Shown here: positions 51,734-61,502 of the stretch, in pieces | Numbering within the stretch: position 1 is the first letter of the stretch | How the letters are laid out: every line of letters begins with the position of its first letter | Assembly (NCBI GenBank): GCA_036262095.1 | Contig: DATAJQ010000238.1 | Span: forward strand, 1-64,000 | DNA from: Terrimonas_A sp036262095 | Lineage (GTDB): Bacteria; Bacteroidota; Bacteroidia; Chitinophagales; Chitinophagaceae | Direction: 5' to 3' | Length of the DNA stretch: 64,000 bases | Translations under genes and position numbers: made by a program | Notes under the pieces: model-generated | Database searches by the model: none | What the model saw: the letters and a program-made list of their open reading frames with translations, nothing else | Told to the model about the DNA's origin: nothing

Positions 51734-53158
51734 ATGAGTACAGGCAAACAAATATCCATCGCCTGGTATGTTGCAGTTGATTATCTCATGTCTGCCTTTG
51801 CCTGGGCGGTTTACTATTTTATAAGAAAGGCTTTGCTGGAAAAAGACATTCCGGCAAGCAGCCTGTGGCAAACAGACTATCATTTCTGGATAGGTGTTCT
51901 TTTTATTCCTATGGGCTGGCTGGCTCTGTTTACTATTTCAGGTTCCTATCATTCCCTGTATGCAAAATCCAGGTTGTATGAATTCAGTTCCACACTGATC
52001 TGTACACTGATCGGAACATCTGTATTATTTTTCTTTTTTGTAATGGATGATGTGAGGAATGATACCATATCTGCGGCTGCCTATTACAACAAAGCTTTTC
52101 TACTGCTGCTTCTGCTTAACTTTCTCCTTATCTTTTTTGGCCGGTGGCTGGTGTTAAGAAAAGTGAAGCACCAATTGCTCAATGGTGATGTTTATTTCAA
52201 TGCTCTGATCGTAGGCAACCGGGAAAATGCTACAAGCATATTTGAGAGAACTAAAAAGAACCTTCATGATGGAGGTTACCGCTATATTGGATTTGCCAGT
52301 CCGGCTGATGCTGATAGCAATTCTTCGCCATTGCCATTGCTGGGAACTTTACCGGAGCTGGAAAGATTGATTGATAAGAACAATGTGCAACTGGTAGTGC
52401 TTGCCCTGGAAAAATCAGAAAGCAGCCTGTTGGAAAACCTGGTTGCCCAGTTAAGTGAAAAGGATGTTTCCATAAAGATCCAGCCGGATACGATGGATAT
52501 ACTCTCGGGGTCCGTTAAAACCAATAACGTAATGGGCCCTGCACTGATAGATTTGAATACAGGGCTGATGCCTGAATGGCAGCAGCATATCAAACGGCTG
52601 ATAGATGTGGCAACTGCAACTGCAGCATTGATCTTTCTTTTTCCGCTGATGCTTTATACGGTGATCCGCCTGGTATTATCGTCCAAAGGCCCTGTATTTT
52701 ATGTGCAGGAAAGGATCGGTTATAAAGGAAAGCCTTTTATGATGTACAAGTTCAGGTCCATGATCGTAAATGCGGAAGAAAATGGCCCCGTTCTTTCTTC
52801 TGACAATGATCCCCGCATTACCCGCTGGGGCAAAGTGATGCGGAAATGGAGGCTGGACGAGCTTCCCCAGCTATGGAATATCCTGAAAGGAGATATGAGC
52901 TTTGTTGGGCCCCGGCCTGAACGCCGTTTTTTCATCGGCCAGATAGTGGCCAGATTTCCCTATTACAAATACCTGTTGAAAGTAAAGCCTGGTCTCAGCA
53001 GTTGGGGAATGATCCAGTTTGGATATGCAGAAAACATCGAACAGATGATCGAACGCAGCAAATTCGACCTGGTTTATATCGAAAATATATCGCTTCTTCT
53101 CGATTTCAAGATCATGATACATACCATCCGGATCATTTTTAAAGGCAAGGGGAAATAA
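51734..53158 (+). CDS. Polyprenyl-phosphate sugar transferase (exopolysaccharide initiating enzyme)
   Basis: N-terminal membrane helices (residues 8-30, about 50-70, 90-110, 120-140) precede a Rossmann-like middle (about 150-275, KNLHDGGYRYIGFAS). A further helix near 290 leads into the C-terminal Bac_transf domain: VRLVLSSKGPVFYVQERIGYKG, MYKFRSMIVNAEENGP, KVMRKWRLDELPQLWNILKGDMSFVGPRPER. This transfers hexose-1-phosphate to undecaprenyl phosphate as the first step of polysaccharide assembly. The length of 474 suits the WbaP/PglC-like long type. A tandem hairpin follows the stop. Confidence 0.93.
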   Translation: MSTGKQISIAWYVAVDYLMSAFAWAVYYFIRKALLEKDIPASSLWQTDYHFWIGVLFIPMGWLALFTISGSYHSLYAKSRLYEFSSTLICTLIGTSVLFFFFVMDDVRNDTISAAAYYNKAFLLLLLLNFLLIFFGRWLVLRKVKHQLLNGDVYFNALIVGNRENATSIFERTKKNLHDGGYRYIGFASPADADSNSSPLPLLGTLPELERLIDKNNVQLVVLALEKSESSLLENLVAQLSEKDVSIKIQPDTMDILSGSVKTNNVMGPALIDLNTGLMPEWQQHIKRLIDVATATAALIFLFPLMLYTVIRLVLSSKGPVFYVQERIGYKGKPFMMYKFRSMIVNAEENGPVLSSDNDPRITRWGKVMRKWRLDELPQLWNILKGDMSFVGPRPERRFFIGQIVARFPYYKYLLKVKPGLSSWGMIQFGYAENIEQMIERSKFDLVYIENISLLLDFKIMIHTIRIIFKGKGK

Positions 53159-53173
53159 GTATTTTTGGGAAAA

Positions 53174-53220
53174 CTCGGATCAGGTCCGAGGCGGCCCGCC
53201 TTCGCCAAGGCTTCGGCGGG
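53174..53220. repeat. Tandem hairpins: ACTCGGA and CCCGCC...GGCGGG
   Basis: CTCGGA (53174-53179) pairs with TCCGAG (53185-53190). Then CCCGCCTTCGCC / GGCTTCGGCGGG (53195-53220) forms a second GC-rich stem with mismatches. The unit looks like a palindromic repeat, and very similar CCCGCCGAAGCC-type repeats are common in bacterial intergenic regions. It lies between two same-strand genes. Confidence 0.65.
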
Positions 53221-53252
53221 TAAAGTAAGTTATCCTTACATTAAACCAGCCA

Positions 53253-56126
53253 ATGCAACCAATAAAATTCTTTTTCTTCCTCATAAGCTGCAGTTTCTTT
53301 TTTAATGTCCAGGCCCAGCGTCCATACTGGCAACAGGAAGTGAATTATTCCATTGATGTGTCGCTGAACGACAGGCAGCATAGCCTCGATGGATTTGAAC
53401 GGATGGAGTATATCAATCATTCACCTGATACACTTCGTTTTATCTGGATACATCTTTGGCCGAATGCCTATAAAAATGATAAGACAGCATTCACAGATCA
53501 GCAATTAGAAAATGGCAGTACTGATTTTTATTTTTCCGGTAAAGAACAAAAGGGGTATATCAATAAGCTGGATTTTAAAGTGAATGATATAACCGCAGAA
53601 ACAGCAGATCATCCGCAGCATATCGACATCATACAACTGATCCTTCCTTCACCATTATTGCCAGGACAGAGAATCCTGATCACAACGCCTTTTCATGTGC
53701 AACTACCTAATAATTTCTCCAGGGGCGGTCATGATGGGGAAAGCTACCAGGTAACGCAATGGTATCCCAAACCGGCAGTGTATGACAAGGAGGGCTGGCA
53801 CCCGATGCCCTATCTCGATCAGGGTGAATTTTACAGCGAATTTGGCAGCTTTGACGTAAATATTACGTTGCCGGATAATTATGTAGTGGCTGCTACAGGA
53901 GAATTGCAGGATGCCAGGGAAAAAGAATGGCTTCGCGCCAGGAAGGATTTTAACTGGGAGCCGCTAAAGAAAAAGATCAAAACAAAAGGCGGAGGATATA
54001 AAACGGTTCAGCAGCAATTCCCTGTTTCATCTCAACGGACTAAAACACTTCAGTTCCGCCAGGACCACGTACATGATTTCGCCTGGTTTGCTGATAAGCG
54101 TTTTATTGTTGATCTCGACACCTGCCGTCTTCCCTCAGGTAAGATCATTGAAGTCGGCAGCTATTATTTACCTGCAGAAAAAACAAGCTGGAGGAAGAGC
54201 CTGTCCTTTGCAAAAGATGCTGTAAGAAGCCGGAGTGAATGGATTGGCGAATATCCTTATTCTGTTATAAGCGTAGTGGAGGGGCCGCTCAGTGCCGGCG
54301 GAGGAATGGAATACCCTACGATCACGGTGATAGTCCCTACAGCAGACACAGGCCAGCTTGACCGCACGATCGAACATGAGATAGGGCATAACTGGTTTTA
54401 TGGCATACTTGCCAGCAATGAGCGTCTCCATCCCTGGATGGATGAAGGGATAAATACTTATTATGGCAACCGTTATGTCCGTGATAAATACGGCCCCAAG
54501 GGAGATACATGGCTTGGCCAGTCCAGTTTCCTTATAGAAGATGCAGAAAGATTGTTGTTTGAATCGGTAGCAGCGATCCACCACGACCAGCCAATCAATA
54601 CATCCAGCGACAGTCTTTCTTCCTATAACTATCCCCTGGTTGCTTATATTAAAGCAGCTGCCTGGCTCGATTACCTGGAACAGAAAGTTGGGAGGCCTCA
54701 ACTGGATAAAGCCCTTCAGCATTATTATCAGCAATGGAAGTTCAAACATCCCGGACCGGAAGATTTTAAGGCAAGCATCAGTGAAAGCCTGGGCATTGAG
54801 CAAGACAGTTTGTTTTCTTATCTGAACACAACAGGAGTTTTACCTGATCAACACAGAACAGGTACAAAAGCTGCTTTTATTCTTGACCTGAAATCTTACG
54901 CATCATATATCCGGTCGCCAGTGGCCAATCTTATCAGCATTGGGCCGGCAATCGGCGTCAACAGGTATGATAAGTTAATGGCAGGCATTTTCGTAACCAA
55001 TTATAAACTTCCTGCATCACGGCTGCAGTTTTTTGTAGCGCCGATGTATGGTATTGCTACAAAAAAGCTGACTGGTACAGGTCTGATCAATTATTCCTTC
55101 TTCCCTGATGGAGCATTCCGGAGAATAAACCTTGGGCTTAGTGCGTCCGCATTTGGTATCAACCGGTTCAAGGACGATGACAAGACCACTTATATGTCTT
55201 TTCATAAAATAGTACCGTCTCTCCGGCTGACATTAAAAGAACGTAATCCCAGGAGCACGCTCAACCGCTTCCTGCAATTCAAAACATTTTTTATTACTGA
55301 AGAAGCTTTGCGTTTTTACCGCGACACAACAATAACCGGGACTGACACTACTATAGAAAACAAATACAGGGTTATATCCAGCAATCGCACACTTAACCAA
55401 CTGATGCTGGTATGGGAAAATAATCGGGTATTGTATCCTTATCGCGGAGAATTTAAGCTGGAGCAGGGAAAAGATTTTATCCGTGCAGGTTTTACCGGTA
55501 ATTATTTTTTCAATTATCCAAAGGGGGGTGGGTTAGATCTCCGGTTGTTTGCCGGAAAATTCCTTTATACGGCCTCTAAAACGTTTACCAAGCAATCTGA
55601 AACGGACCGTTACCATCTTAACATGACAGGGCCTAATGGTTATGAAGACTATACTTACAGTGATTATTTTGTTGGCCGTAATGAATTTGAAGGAACTGCA
55701 AGCCAGCAGATCATGGTAAGGGACGGGGGATTTAAAGTAAGGACAGATCTGCTTTCAAACAAGGTAGGTAAAACAGATGATTGGCTGGCAGCTATTAACC
55801 TCAGTTCCACTATCCCTTCCCATCTCAACCCGCTTAACCTGTTGCCGGTGAAAATCCCTTTGAAAGTATTCCTGGATATCGGCACAAGCGCAGAAAGCTG
55901 GAAAAGGACTTCCGGCCAGGACCGTTTTCTTTTTGACGCAGGCCTGCATATACCTTTGCTGAAAGAAACAGTGAATATTTATATCCCACTGCTGTACAGT
56001 AAAGTGTATAAAGATTACATACAGTCAACCATACCCGAAAACAGGTTCCTGAAAAAGATCTCTTTTTCCATTGATATTTCTCATTTCAGGATGCGCAAAT
56101 TTATCAGGGACATACCATTTGAATGA
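53253..56126 (+). CDS. Secreted M1-family metallopeptidase
   Basis: This 957-residue aminopeptidase-N-like enzyme has a signal peptide (1-21). The M1 N-terminal saddle domain (25-250) is followed by the exopeptidase loop AGGGMEYPTITVI near 350. The zinc motif HEIGHNWFYG near 375 has the third ligand in WMDEGINTYYGNRY near 397, with a downstream Tyr region (SSYNYPLVAYIKAAAWLDYL). The C-terminal 350 residues are aromatic- and strand-rich (GTGLINYSFFPDGAFRRINLG) and may be a beta-barrel-like domain found in Bacteroidota M1 enzymes. Its last four bases overlap the next gene. Confidence 0.9.
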   Translation: MQPIKFFFFLISCSFFFNVQAQRPYWQQEVNYSIDVSLNDRQHSLDGFERMEYINHSPDTLRFIWIHLWPNAYKNDKTAFTDQQLENGSTDFYFSGKEQKGYINKLDFKVNDITAETADHPQHIDIIQLILPSPLLPGQRILITTPFHVQLPNNFSRGGHDGESYQVTQWYPKPAVYDKEGWHPMPYLDQGEFYSEFGSFDVNITLPDNYVVAATGELQDAREKEWLRARKDFNWEPLKKKIKTKGGGYKTVQQQFPVSSQRTKTLQFRQDHVHDFAWFADKRFIVDLDTCRLPSGKIIEVGSYYLPAEKTSWRKSLSFAKDAVRSRSEWIGEYPYSVISVVEGPLSAGGGMEYPTITVIVPTADTGQLDRTIEHEIGHNWFYGILASNERLHPWMDEGINTYYGNRYVRDKYGPKGDTWLGQSSFLIEDAERLLFESVAAIHHDQPINTSSDSLSSYNYPLVAYIKAAAWLDYLEQKVGRPQLDKALQHYYQQWKFKHPGPEDFKASISESLGIEQDSLFSYLNTTGVLPDQHRTGTKAAFILDLKSYASYIRSPVANLISIGPAIGVNRYDKLMAGIFVTNYKLPASRLQFFVAPMYGIATKKLTGTGLINYSFFPDGAFRRINLGLSASAFGINRFKDDDKTTYMSFHKIVPSLRLTLKERNPRSTLNRFLQFKTFFITEEALRFYRDTTITGTDTTIENKYRVISSNRTLNQLMLVWENNRVLYPYRGEFKLEQGKDFIRAGFTGNYFFNYPKGGGLDLRLFAGKFLYTASKTFTKQSETDRYHLNMTGPNGYEDYTYSDYFVGRNEFEGTASQQIMVRDGGFKVRTDLLSNKVGKTDDWLAAINLSSTIPSHLNPLNLLPVKIPLKVFLDIGTSAESWKRTSGQDRFLFDAGLHIPLLKETVNIYIPLLYSKVYKDYIQSTIPENRFLKKISFSIDISHFRMRKFIRDIPFE

Positions 56127-57046
56127 GTCAGACATTTCACATACAATATCTGGCATATAAGGAAATTGATTTCCGGAAATGGGACCATTGTATGGCGAAT
56201 GCTTCCAATGGTCTGATCTATGGGTATTCTTATTACCTGGATAATATGTCGAGACAATGGAATGCGCTGGTGTATGGCGATTACGAAGCTGTGATGCCAT
56301 TGACCTGTCATAGAAAATATGGAGTAGCCTACCTTTATCAGCCTTTTTTAGCAGCCCAGTTGGGTGTGTTTGGAAATAATATTACAGCAGGCCTTCTGCA
56401 ATCATTCCTGGATGCTGTTCCATCGAGGTACTTATACTGGGATATTTATCTCAATCATAAAAACCTCTTCCCGCTTGAGCGGTTCTCCTTATATCAGCGG
56501 AAAAATTTTGTCCTGCCTCTCCATAAATCCTACGCTGAATTGTATGAACAATACAGGGAGAATACAAAAAGGAATATAAAGAAAGCATTACAATTAGGCT
56601 GCAAGCCGGCAAAAGATATTCCTGTTGAAAAAGTAATAGAACTGGCTGTGTTGCAGATGCGTGGTTATACAAAAGAGTCCACAGACAATATTGAACGTTT
56701 CAGAAAACTCTATGATTTCTTATATGAAAGAAAACAAGCTATCTGCTATGGTATTCTTTCTTCCAAAAACGAATTGATAGCCTCCTGTGTGTTTTTCTTT
56801 TCCCATAATCGGGCTTATTATATCCTGGTAGGCAATCATCCTGACGGCCGTACATTGGGTGCCTCGCATGCCCTGATCGATGCGTTCATTAAAGATCATG
56901 CAGGCCAGGCTTTGCTGCTCGATTTTGAGGGCTCGGATATACGTAACCTCGCTTTCTTCTATAGCAGTTTCGGTGCTAAAGAAGAAAACTATCCGGCAGT
57001 AAAATTGAACAGGTTACCATTTTATCTGAAATGGCTAAAAAAATAA
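56123..57046 (+). CDS. FemAB/GNAT-like acyltransferase
   Basis: This 307-residue protein has features of the FemAB/BioF2-like GNAT group: YLYQPFLAAQLGVFG near 72, RENTKRNIKKALQLGCK near 150 and the LIASCVFFFSHNRAYYILVGNHPDGRTLGASHALIDAFI acyl-carrier-binding half near 220-260, closing with LLDFEGSDIRNLAFFYSSFGAKEENYPAVKLN. Members add amino acids or acyl groups to peptidoglycan, antigens or proteins. The substrate is unknown. The 4-bp overlap with the M1 peptidase implies co-expression. Confidence 0.8.
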   Translation: MSQTFHIQYLAYKEIDFRKWDHCMANASNGLIYGYSYYLDNMSRQWNALVYGDYEAVMPLTCHRKYGVAYLYQPFLAAQLGVFGNNITAGLLQSFLDAVPSRYLYWDIYLNHKNLFPLERFSLYQRKNFVLPLHKSYAELYEQYRENTKRNIKKALQLGCKPAKDIPVEKVIELAVLQMRGYTKESTDNIERFRKLYDFLYERKQAICYGILSSKNELIASCVFFFSHNRAYYILVGNHPDGRTLGASHALIDAFIKDHAGQALLLDFEGSDIRNLAFFYSSFGAKEENYPAVKLNRLPFYLKWLKK

Positions 57047-57736
57047 TCAGGGATTGGAGGATGCGACACCTGATTCTTCCAATATTTTTTCTGCCAGCAG
57101 CATATCCACCGGTCTTGTTATCTTGATATTGTTCTCTTCACCATTCACGAGAGATACTTTAAGCCCATATGCTTCCACCACCGTAGCTTCATCAGTGAAT
57201 TTATCTTTATAATCTATCTGGAATGCGGGTAATAAGATCTTACTGTGAAATACCTGCGGGGTCTGTACCAGCATCACCAGGTTGCGATCTACAGCTTCAT
57301 TACCTTCTTCTGTGAGCATGCGGATGCTGTCTTTACTGGGAACTACCGGAATAGCGCTACCGGTTTCCATTGCCATTGTATAACAACGGCGGATCAGATC
57401 GCCTGACAATAAGCAACGTACGCCATCATGTACAAACACCACAGCTTCTTCTTTTATCAGTTCCAGGCCATTCTTTACGGATTGAAAACGGCTGTCGCCG
57501 CCGGCAGTGATTCGGATACGGTCTTTATCAAAATAAGCATCAATGATCTCCTGTCCCATGTCCATATATTCGACCGGTAGAACCAGGATCACCTGCAGGT
57601 CGGGGTAAGCGTCAACAAAAGCTTTAATGGAATAATAAAGAACGGGTTTATCTTTCAGCAACATGAACTGTTTGGGAATGCTTGCGCCCATTCTTGTGCC
57701 GGAGCCACCAGCCACTATTACAGCATATTTTTTCAT
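57047..57736 (-). CDS. ispD: 2-C-methyl-D-erythritol 4-phosphate cytidylyltransferase
   Basis: This is the third enzyme of the MEP isoprenoid pathway. VIVAGGSGTRMGASIPKQFMLL near 6-27 (nucleotide-binding Gly-rich and Lys loop), FVHDGVRCLLS near 100, VPSKDSIRM, and the metal-binding Asp/Arg region YKDKFTDEATVVEAYG are all in place. The length of 229 is normal. It converges directly on the acyltransferase gene and is last in an operon with the permease and peptidase. Confidence 0.95.
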   Translation of the reverse strand: MKKYAVIVAGGSGTRMGASIPKQFMLLKDKPVLYYSIKAFVDAYPDLQVILVLPVEYMDMGQEIIDAYFDKDRIRITAGGDSRFQSVKNGLELIKEEAVVFVHDGVRCLLSGDLIRRCYTMAMETGSAIPVVPSKDSIRMLTEEGNEAVDRNLVMLVQTPQVFHSKILLPAFQIDYKDKFTDEATVVEAYGLKVSLVNGEENNIKITRPVDMLLAEKILEESGVASSNP

Positions 57737-57754
57737 GAATACAAAAATCGGAAT

Positions 57755-58168
57755 TTACCGGATATAATAAAGAAATGGCTTAAAGGAAACCAGGTTGCCG
57801 TCTTTATCTTTTCCAAGTATACATTCAAGGGACAGCACATTCCTGCTTTTCATAGCCTGGATTGCTTTGGCATCTTCCTCTGAAAACGTATCACTGTATA
57901 CAGTTCTTTGATGAGGTTCACAATCCTCACCACAATCGATAATATAAGTAAAGCGGGTAATTGTTACACCAGTTTCTTCCGGCTTTAATTTTTTGATCTT
58001 AGCCAGATCTTCCACGGAAAGCATGCCTTTGGCCTGTACTCCTTCAAAAGAGGCAGTGTAGCGGGGGAGCACTTTACATGAATCGTCATCCGACTGTGCA
58101 AAGCCAGTTTGCATATAAAGGGCAAATGCCAGGAGTAAAAATGATCTGCGTACTAAAGAGTATTTCAT
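57755..58168 (-). CDS. Secreted small protein, weakly GldM-C-domain-like
   Basis: This 137-residue protein has a signal peptide (ending TGFAQ) and Cys at CKVLPRY, IIDCGEDCEP (pair) and LECILG. The pattern VTITRFTYIIDC ... FSEEDAKAIQAMKSRNVLSLECILGKDKDG resembles the C-terminal domain of gliding/secretion protein GldM, but this is a weak impression and the rest of GldM is missing. It abuts the peptidase gene (58169) and lies 18 bp before ispD, so it shares their operon. Confidence 0.55.
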   Translation of the reverse strand: MKYSLVRRSFLLLAFALYMQTGFAQSDDDSCKVLPRYTASFEGVQAKGMLSVEDLAKIKKLKPEETGVTITRFTYIIDCGEDCEPHQRTVYSDTFSEEDAKAIQAMKSRNVLSLECILGKDKDGNLVSFKPFLYYIR

Positions 58169-59101
58169 TTACCGGTAAATATTTACTTCTTTTAATCCTT
58201 CACTAGTCTGAATACCGCGGTACATTCCTGCACTGTTAAAGACCAGGGCTGCATTTCCTTTGGCATCCACACCGATCATTCCTCCCTCGCCTTCCATTTT
58301 AACAAGTTTGTCCTGCACAACGATATCCATTGCTTCCTGTAAGGACAATCCTTTATATTCCATCAGGCAGCTTACATCATAGGCTGCTACAGCGCGGATA
58401 AATATTTCGCCATGGCCGGTGCAACTGATGGCACAGGTTTTATTATTGGCGTATGTACCGGCTCCGATAATCGGGCTATCACCTACCCTTCCCCATTGTT
58501 TGTTGGTCATACCGCCTGTGCTGGTAGCAGCGGCTATATTGCCAAACTGATCGCAGGCGGCTGCACCAACTGTCCCAAATTTCTTCTCGTTTACCTGTAC
58601 ATTATGGTCCAGTGCTGCGTTTTCTGTTTCCCTTATTTTCAACCATTGATCATAGCGGAACTCTGAAAAGAAATAGTCATCCGGTTCCGTTCTTATACCA
58701 GTTGAAGAAGCAAAAGCAGTGGCGCCTTCTCCATTCAGCATTACGTGAGGGCTTTGGGTCATCACTGCATAAGCCAGTTCAACCGGGTTGCGGATATTAT
58801 GCACTCCGCTGATCGCTCCGGCCTGCAGGGTTTTTCCATCCATAATAGAGGCATCCATTTCCTGGCTGCCGTCTTTTGCAAATACAGATCCTCTACCGGC
58901 GTTGAACAGGATATTATCTTCCAGTGACATAACAGCGGCTTTAACAGCATCCACGGCAGAGCTTCCTTTATGCAATAAAGCATAGCCGGCATTCAATGCA
59001 CCATCCAACCCTTGCAGGTAAGCTTTTTCCATTTCCGGGGTCATATTTTCCCGGAGAATGGTGCCGGCTCCGCCATGTATTACAAGTGTGTACTTCGTCA
59101 T
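58169..59101 (-). CDS. Isoaspartyl peptidase / L-asparaginase (Ntn hydrolase)
   Basis: This 310-residue Ntn-hydrolase precursor has an N-terminal YTLVIHGGAGTI and the autocleavage/nucleophile region VNEKKFGTVGAAACDQFGN with Thr at GTVG near residue 170. It also carries TSTGGMTNKQWGRVGDSPIIGAGTYA near 190-215 and HGEIFIRAVAAYDVS. Such enzymes cleave isoaspartyl dipeptides and asparagine. There is no signal peptide, so it is cytoplasmic. It is 45 bp downstream of the permease, so it may process imported amino acids or dipeptides. Confidence 0.93.
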   Translation of the reverse strand: MTKYTLVIHGGAGTILRENMTPEMEKAYLQGLDGALNAGYALLHKGSSAVDAVKAAVMSLEDNILFNAGRGSVFAKDGSQEMDASIMDGKTLQAGAISGVHNIRNPVELAYAVMTQSPHVMLNGEGATAFASSTGIRTEPDDYFFSEFRYDQWLKIRETENAALDHNVQVNEKKFGTVGAAACDQFGNIAAATSTGGMTNKQWGRVGDSPIIGAGTYANNKTCAISCTGHGEIFIRAVAAYDVSCLMEYKGLSLQEAMDIVVQDKLVKMEGEGGMIGVDAKGNAALVFNSAGMYRGIQTSEGLKEVNIYR

Positions 59102-59146
59102 AATGAAATCCTTTAAGCCGCTTACCGTTGATATAAGCAGATATGA

Positions 59147-60586
59147 TTATCCTTCCTGGTTTTTCCGCTTTGATGAGATGGCGATATAATACAGGGGCAC
59201 ACCCAGCAAAACGATAATAAATCCCGGCCAGGTAAATTCAGGTTTATAGATAATCAATAACAAACAAAATGCCGTTCCCATCAGGATGTATAAGAGGGGA
59301 AGAACAGGATAGCCGAATGCTTTATAAGGTCTTTCTGCCTCTGGTCTTTTTTTGCGCAGGATAAATATGCCGATAATGGTAAGCATATAAAATAATACAA
59401 CCACAAAAGAGATCATGTCAAGCAATTGGCCATATTTACCGCTCAGGCACCAGACAGATGCTACCAGGCATTGGATCCATAAAGCAGTCTGCGGTACAGA
59501 ATTCTGGTTAAGCGTTCCTACTTTTTTAAAGAACAGCCCATCCTTCGCCATGGTATAGTATACTCTTGCACCGGCAAGGATCAGTCCGTTATTACATCCG
59601 AATGTAGATACCATGATCAGTACGGCGATAAGCATTGTGCCGAAAGAAGGGAATATCTTATTTGCAGCAGCTACAGCCACACGATCATCCTGAGGCAGGG
59701 CCAGTTCATTCAATGGCAGTGCATTTAAGTACATGAGGTTTGCAGATACATAAATAACTGTAACTGTCAGCGTACCCAGGAAAAGGCTTAAGCCGATATT
59801 CCGTTTAGGGTTTTTCATTTCGCCTGCGATAAACGTTACGTTGTTCCAGGCATCGCTGCTGAAGATAGAGCCTACCATAGAAGCTGCGATGGCTCCCATC
59901 AGTGCAGCTCCGCCGATACCTTCCCAGGCTCCGGGGATAAACTTTCCATCTACATCTTTTACAGCTTGTCTGGCAGTAAAACCTGTTTCCCAGTTTTCAG
60001 CCCAGAAGCTTTGTTTTACCAGTAAAAAACCAAAAACGATCAATCCGAATAATGCCAGTAGTTTGGCAGAAGTAAATAATGTTTGGATAAACTTCCCTTC
60101 CTTAACTCCTTTTGAGTTGATATAGGTGAGTAAGATGATAATGGCAATAGCGACCAGTTGGCCGGAATACACTTTTGTTATCCCTGCATCGAACAAGAGG
60201 TGTTCATTCCCTAGTTCCGGTACCATATAAGCAAGGAACTTTGAAAAAGCCACGCCTACAGCGGCAATTGTTGCAGTTTGGATCACGGCAAAAAAGCTCC
60301 AGCCGTAGAGGAATGCCATTAATGGATTGTAAGCTTCTTTAAGATAAACGTATTGACCGCCGGCTTTAGGGAACATGCCGCTGAGTTCTCCATAGCTGAG
60401 GGCGGCTGTAAGTGTCATAAAGCCGGTGAGAAGCCATACGGCGACCAGCCAGCCGGCGCTGCCGGTATTGCGGGTGATATCAGCGCTGACGATAAAAATA
60501 CCGGACCCGATCATGGAGCCGGCTACGATCATAGTGCCGTCGAATAAACCCAGGGTAGGTTTAAAAGAGGTTTGCTGTTGACTCAT
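59147..60586 (-). CDS. APC-family amino acid permease
   Basis: This 479-residue, 12-helix protein has TLGLFDGTMIVAGSMIGSGIFIVSADITR near residue 11 (the G-S-G-I-F substrate-binding loop), YVYLKEAYNPLMAFLYGW near 80 and a C-terminal FGYPVLPLLYILMG. It belongs to the LAT/YfnA-like group of amino-acid exchangers; the substrate is not readable. It is the first gene of an operon with isoaspartyl peptidase, a secreted protein and ispD. Confidence 0.92.
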   Translation of the reverse strand: MSQQQTSFKPTLGLFDGTMIVAGSMIGSGIFIVSADITRNTGSAGWLVAVWLLTGFMTLTAALSYGELSGMFPKAGGQYVYLKEAYNPLMAFLYGWSFFAVIQTATIAAVGVAFSKFLAYMVPELGNEHLLFDAGITKVYSGQLVAIAIIILLTYINSKGVKEGKFIQTLFTSAKLLALFGLIVFGFLLVKQSFWAENWETGFTARQAVKDVDGKFIPGAWEGIGGAALMGAIAASMVGSIFSSDAWNNVTFIAGEMKNPKRNIGLSLFLGTLTVTVIYVSANLMYLNALPLNELALPQDDRVAVAAANKIFPSFGTMLIAVLIMVSTFGCNNGLILAGARVYYTMAKDGLFFKKVGTLNQNSVPQTALWIQCLVASVWCLSGKYGQLLDMISFVVVLFYMLTIIGIFILRKKRPEAERPYKAFGYPVLPLLYILMGTAFCLLLIIYKPEFTWPGFIIVLLGVPLYYIAISSKRKNQEG

Positions 60587-60905
60587 GCAGTTTGTGATTT
60601 GGATAAAGCTAAGTGAAAAACGAAAAAGTTTTTCATCATTTTTTCTACGTTTTTTTCCGGGGAAAAATCTGGTTTTTTCCCAAGGCTTGGGATTTGCAAA
60701 AGGGGATATTTGCTTTGATTAATCGCTTTGAGGTGTGCGGGTGGGTTAGATAGAATGTGGGGGTATAGAGATAGAGGTATAGGGCCTGAATAGGCCCGGG
60801 TTATGTTATTGCCTGGTGAGTAGCAACTGTAAATTGGTAGGCTGGAAGGCGGGGGAGGGAGGGCCCCGCAAGGGGTAGATTCAGATCGAACCTTAATTAT
60901 CTCCC
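60587..60905. other. 319-bp intergenic region
   Basis: No gene is seen. It carries a GGGCCT-GAAT-AGGCCC hairpin at 60782-60797, a purine-rich tract, and CCCC-GCAA-GGGG at 60864-60875. None has a T-tract, so I do not call terminators. Confidence 0.5.
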
Positions 60906-61502
60906 CTACTGCTTCTCCTTCTTATACTTCTCATTCAACCCCCGGATCACATCCGGCGTAATATCATACAACGTATCCTTATAATAAAACACACCCGGAT
61001 CGTTCGCAACAATATACGCATATTCCCTTCCCTTATTATACTCCGCAATAAACTCCTCGATCTTCTTCTTTAACGACAAATTACGGCGGGTCACAAACTC
61101 CTGGTACTGCTGGTCCATATCCTGCTTTCTCCCCTTCAACACATCTTCCAGTTGCTTCAGCTCCATCTGCGCTCTCTCATAATCCGCCTGCGTCATGGTC
61201 GACTGCTTCTGCTGGTATTCCTGGATCTTCTTCCGATATGTCATATCAAGCTGGGAAAGTCCATTGCTATATTCCTTTTCCTTTCCTTCAATCTCCGATT
61301 TCACATCCTTCACCATGTCAAAATGGGCTTCAATAGAGTCCATCTCAAAATACGCAATGCGGAAAGGCTTGTTCAGTGATACTGTGTCATTGATCGTTTT
61401 CCTTGAAGTAGAGTCTCCCCCCTTCTTACCTAATTGAGTAAAAAGAAGATATCCGCCAAGAAGCGTCAATAATACATTCCATATCACGATACCATTTTTC
61501 AT
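60906..61502 (-). CDS. OmpH/Skp-family protein, membrane-anchored
   Basis: A 198-residue Skp-like periplasmic chaperone with an uncleaved-looking N-terminal helix (IVIWNVLLTLLGGYLLFTQLG). A linker leads into IAYFEMDSIEAHFDMVKDV, and a long charged coiled coil covers about 70-145, ending KYKKEKQ. Skp trimers hold unfolded outer-membrane proteins. Most members have a cleavable signal peptide, and here the first helix has no clear cleavage site. It lies between the permease gene and rpoC. Confidence 0.85.
   Translation of the reverse strand: MKNGIVIWNVLLTLLGGYLLFTQLGKKGGDSTSRKTINDTVSLNKPFRIAYFEMDSIEAHFDMVKDVKSEIEGKEKEYSNGLSQLDMTYRKKIQEYQQKQSTMTQADYERAQMELKQLEDVLKGRKQDMDQQYQEFVTRRNLSLKKKIEEFIAEYNKGREYAYIVANDPGVFYYKDTLYDITPDVIRGLNEKYKKEKQ

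Noticed and set aside
54168..54803. 211-codon open frame on the minus strand
   Set aside because: Antisense to the M1 peptidase, which has clear family motifs in its own frame.
60782..60875. GC-rich hairpins as terminators of the OmpH-like gene
   Set aside because: They lack T-tracts and sit far from the stop; termination there is not supported.
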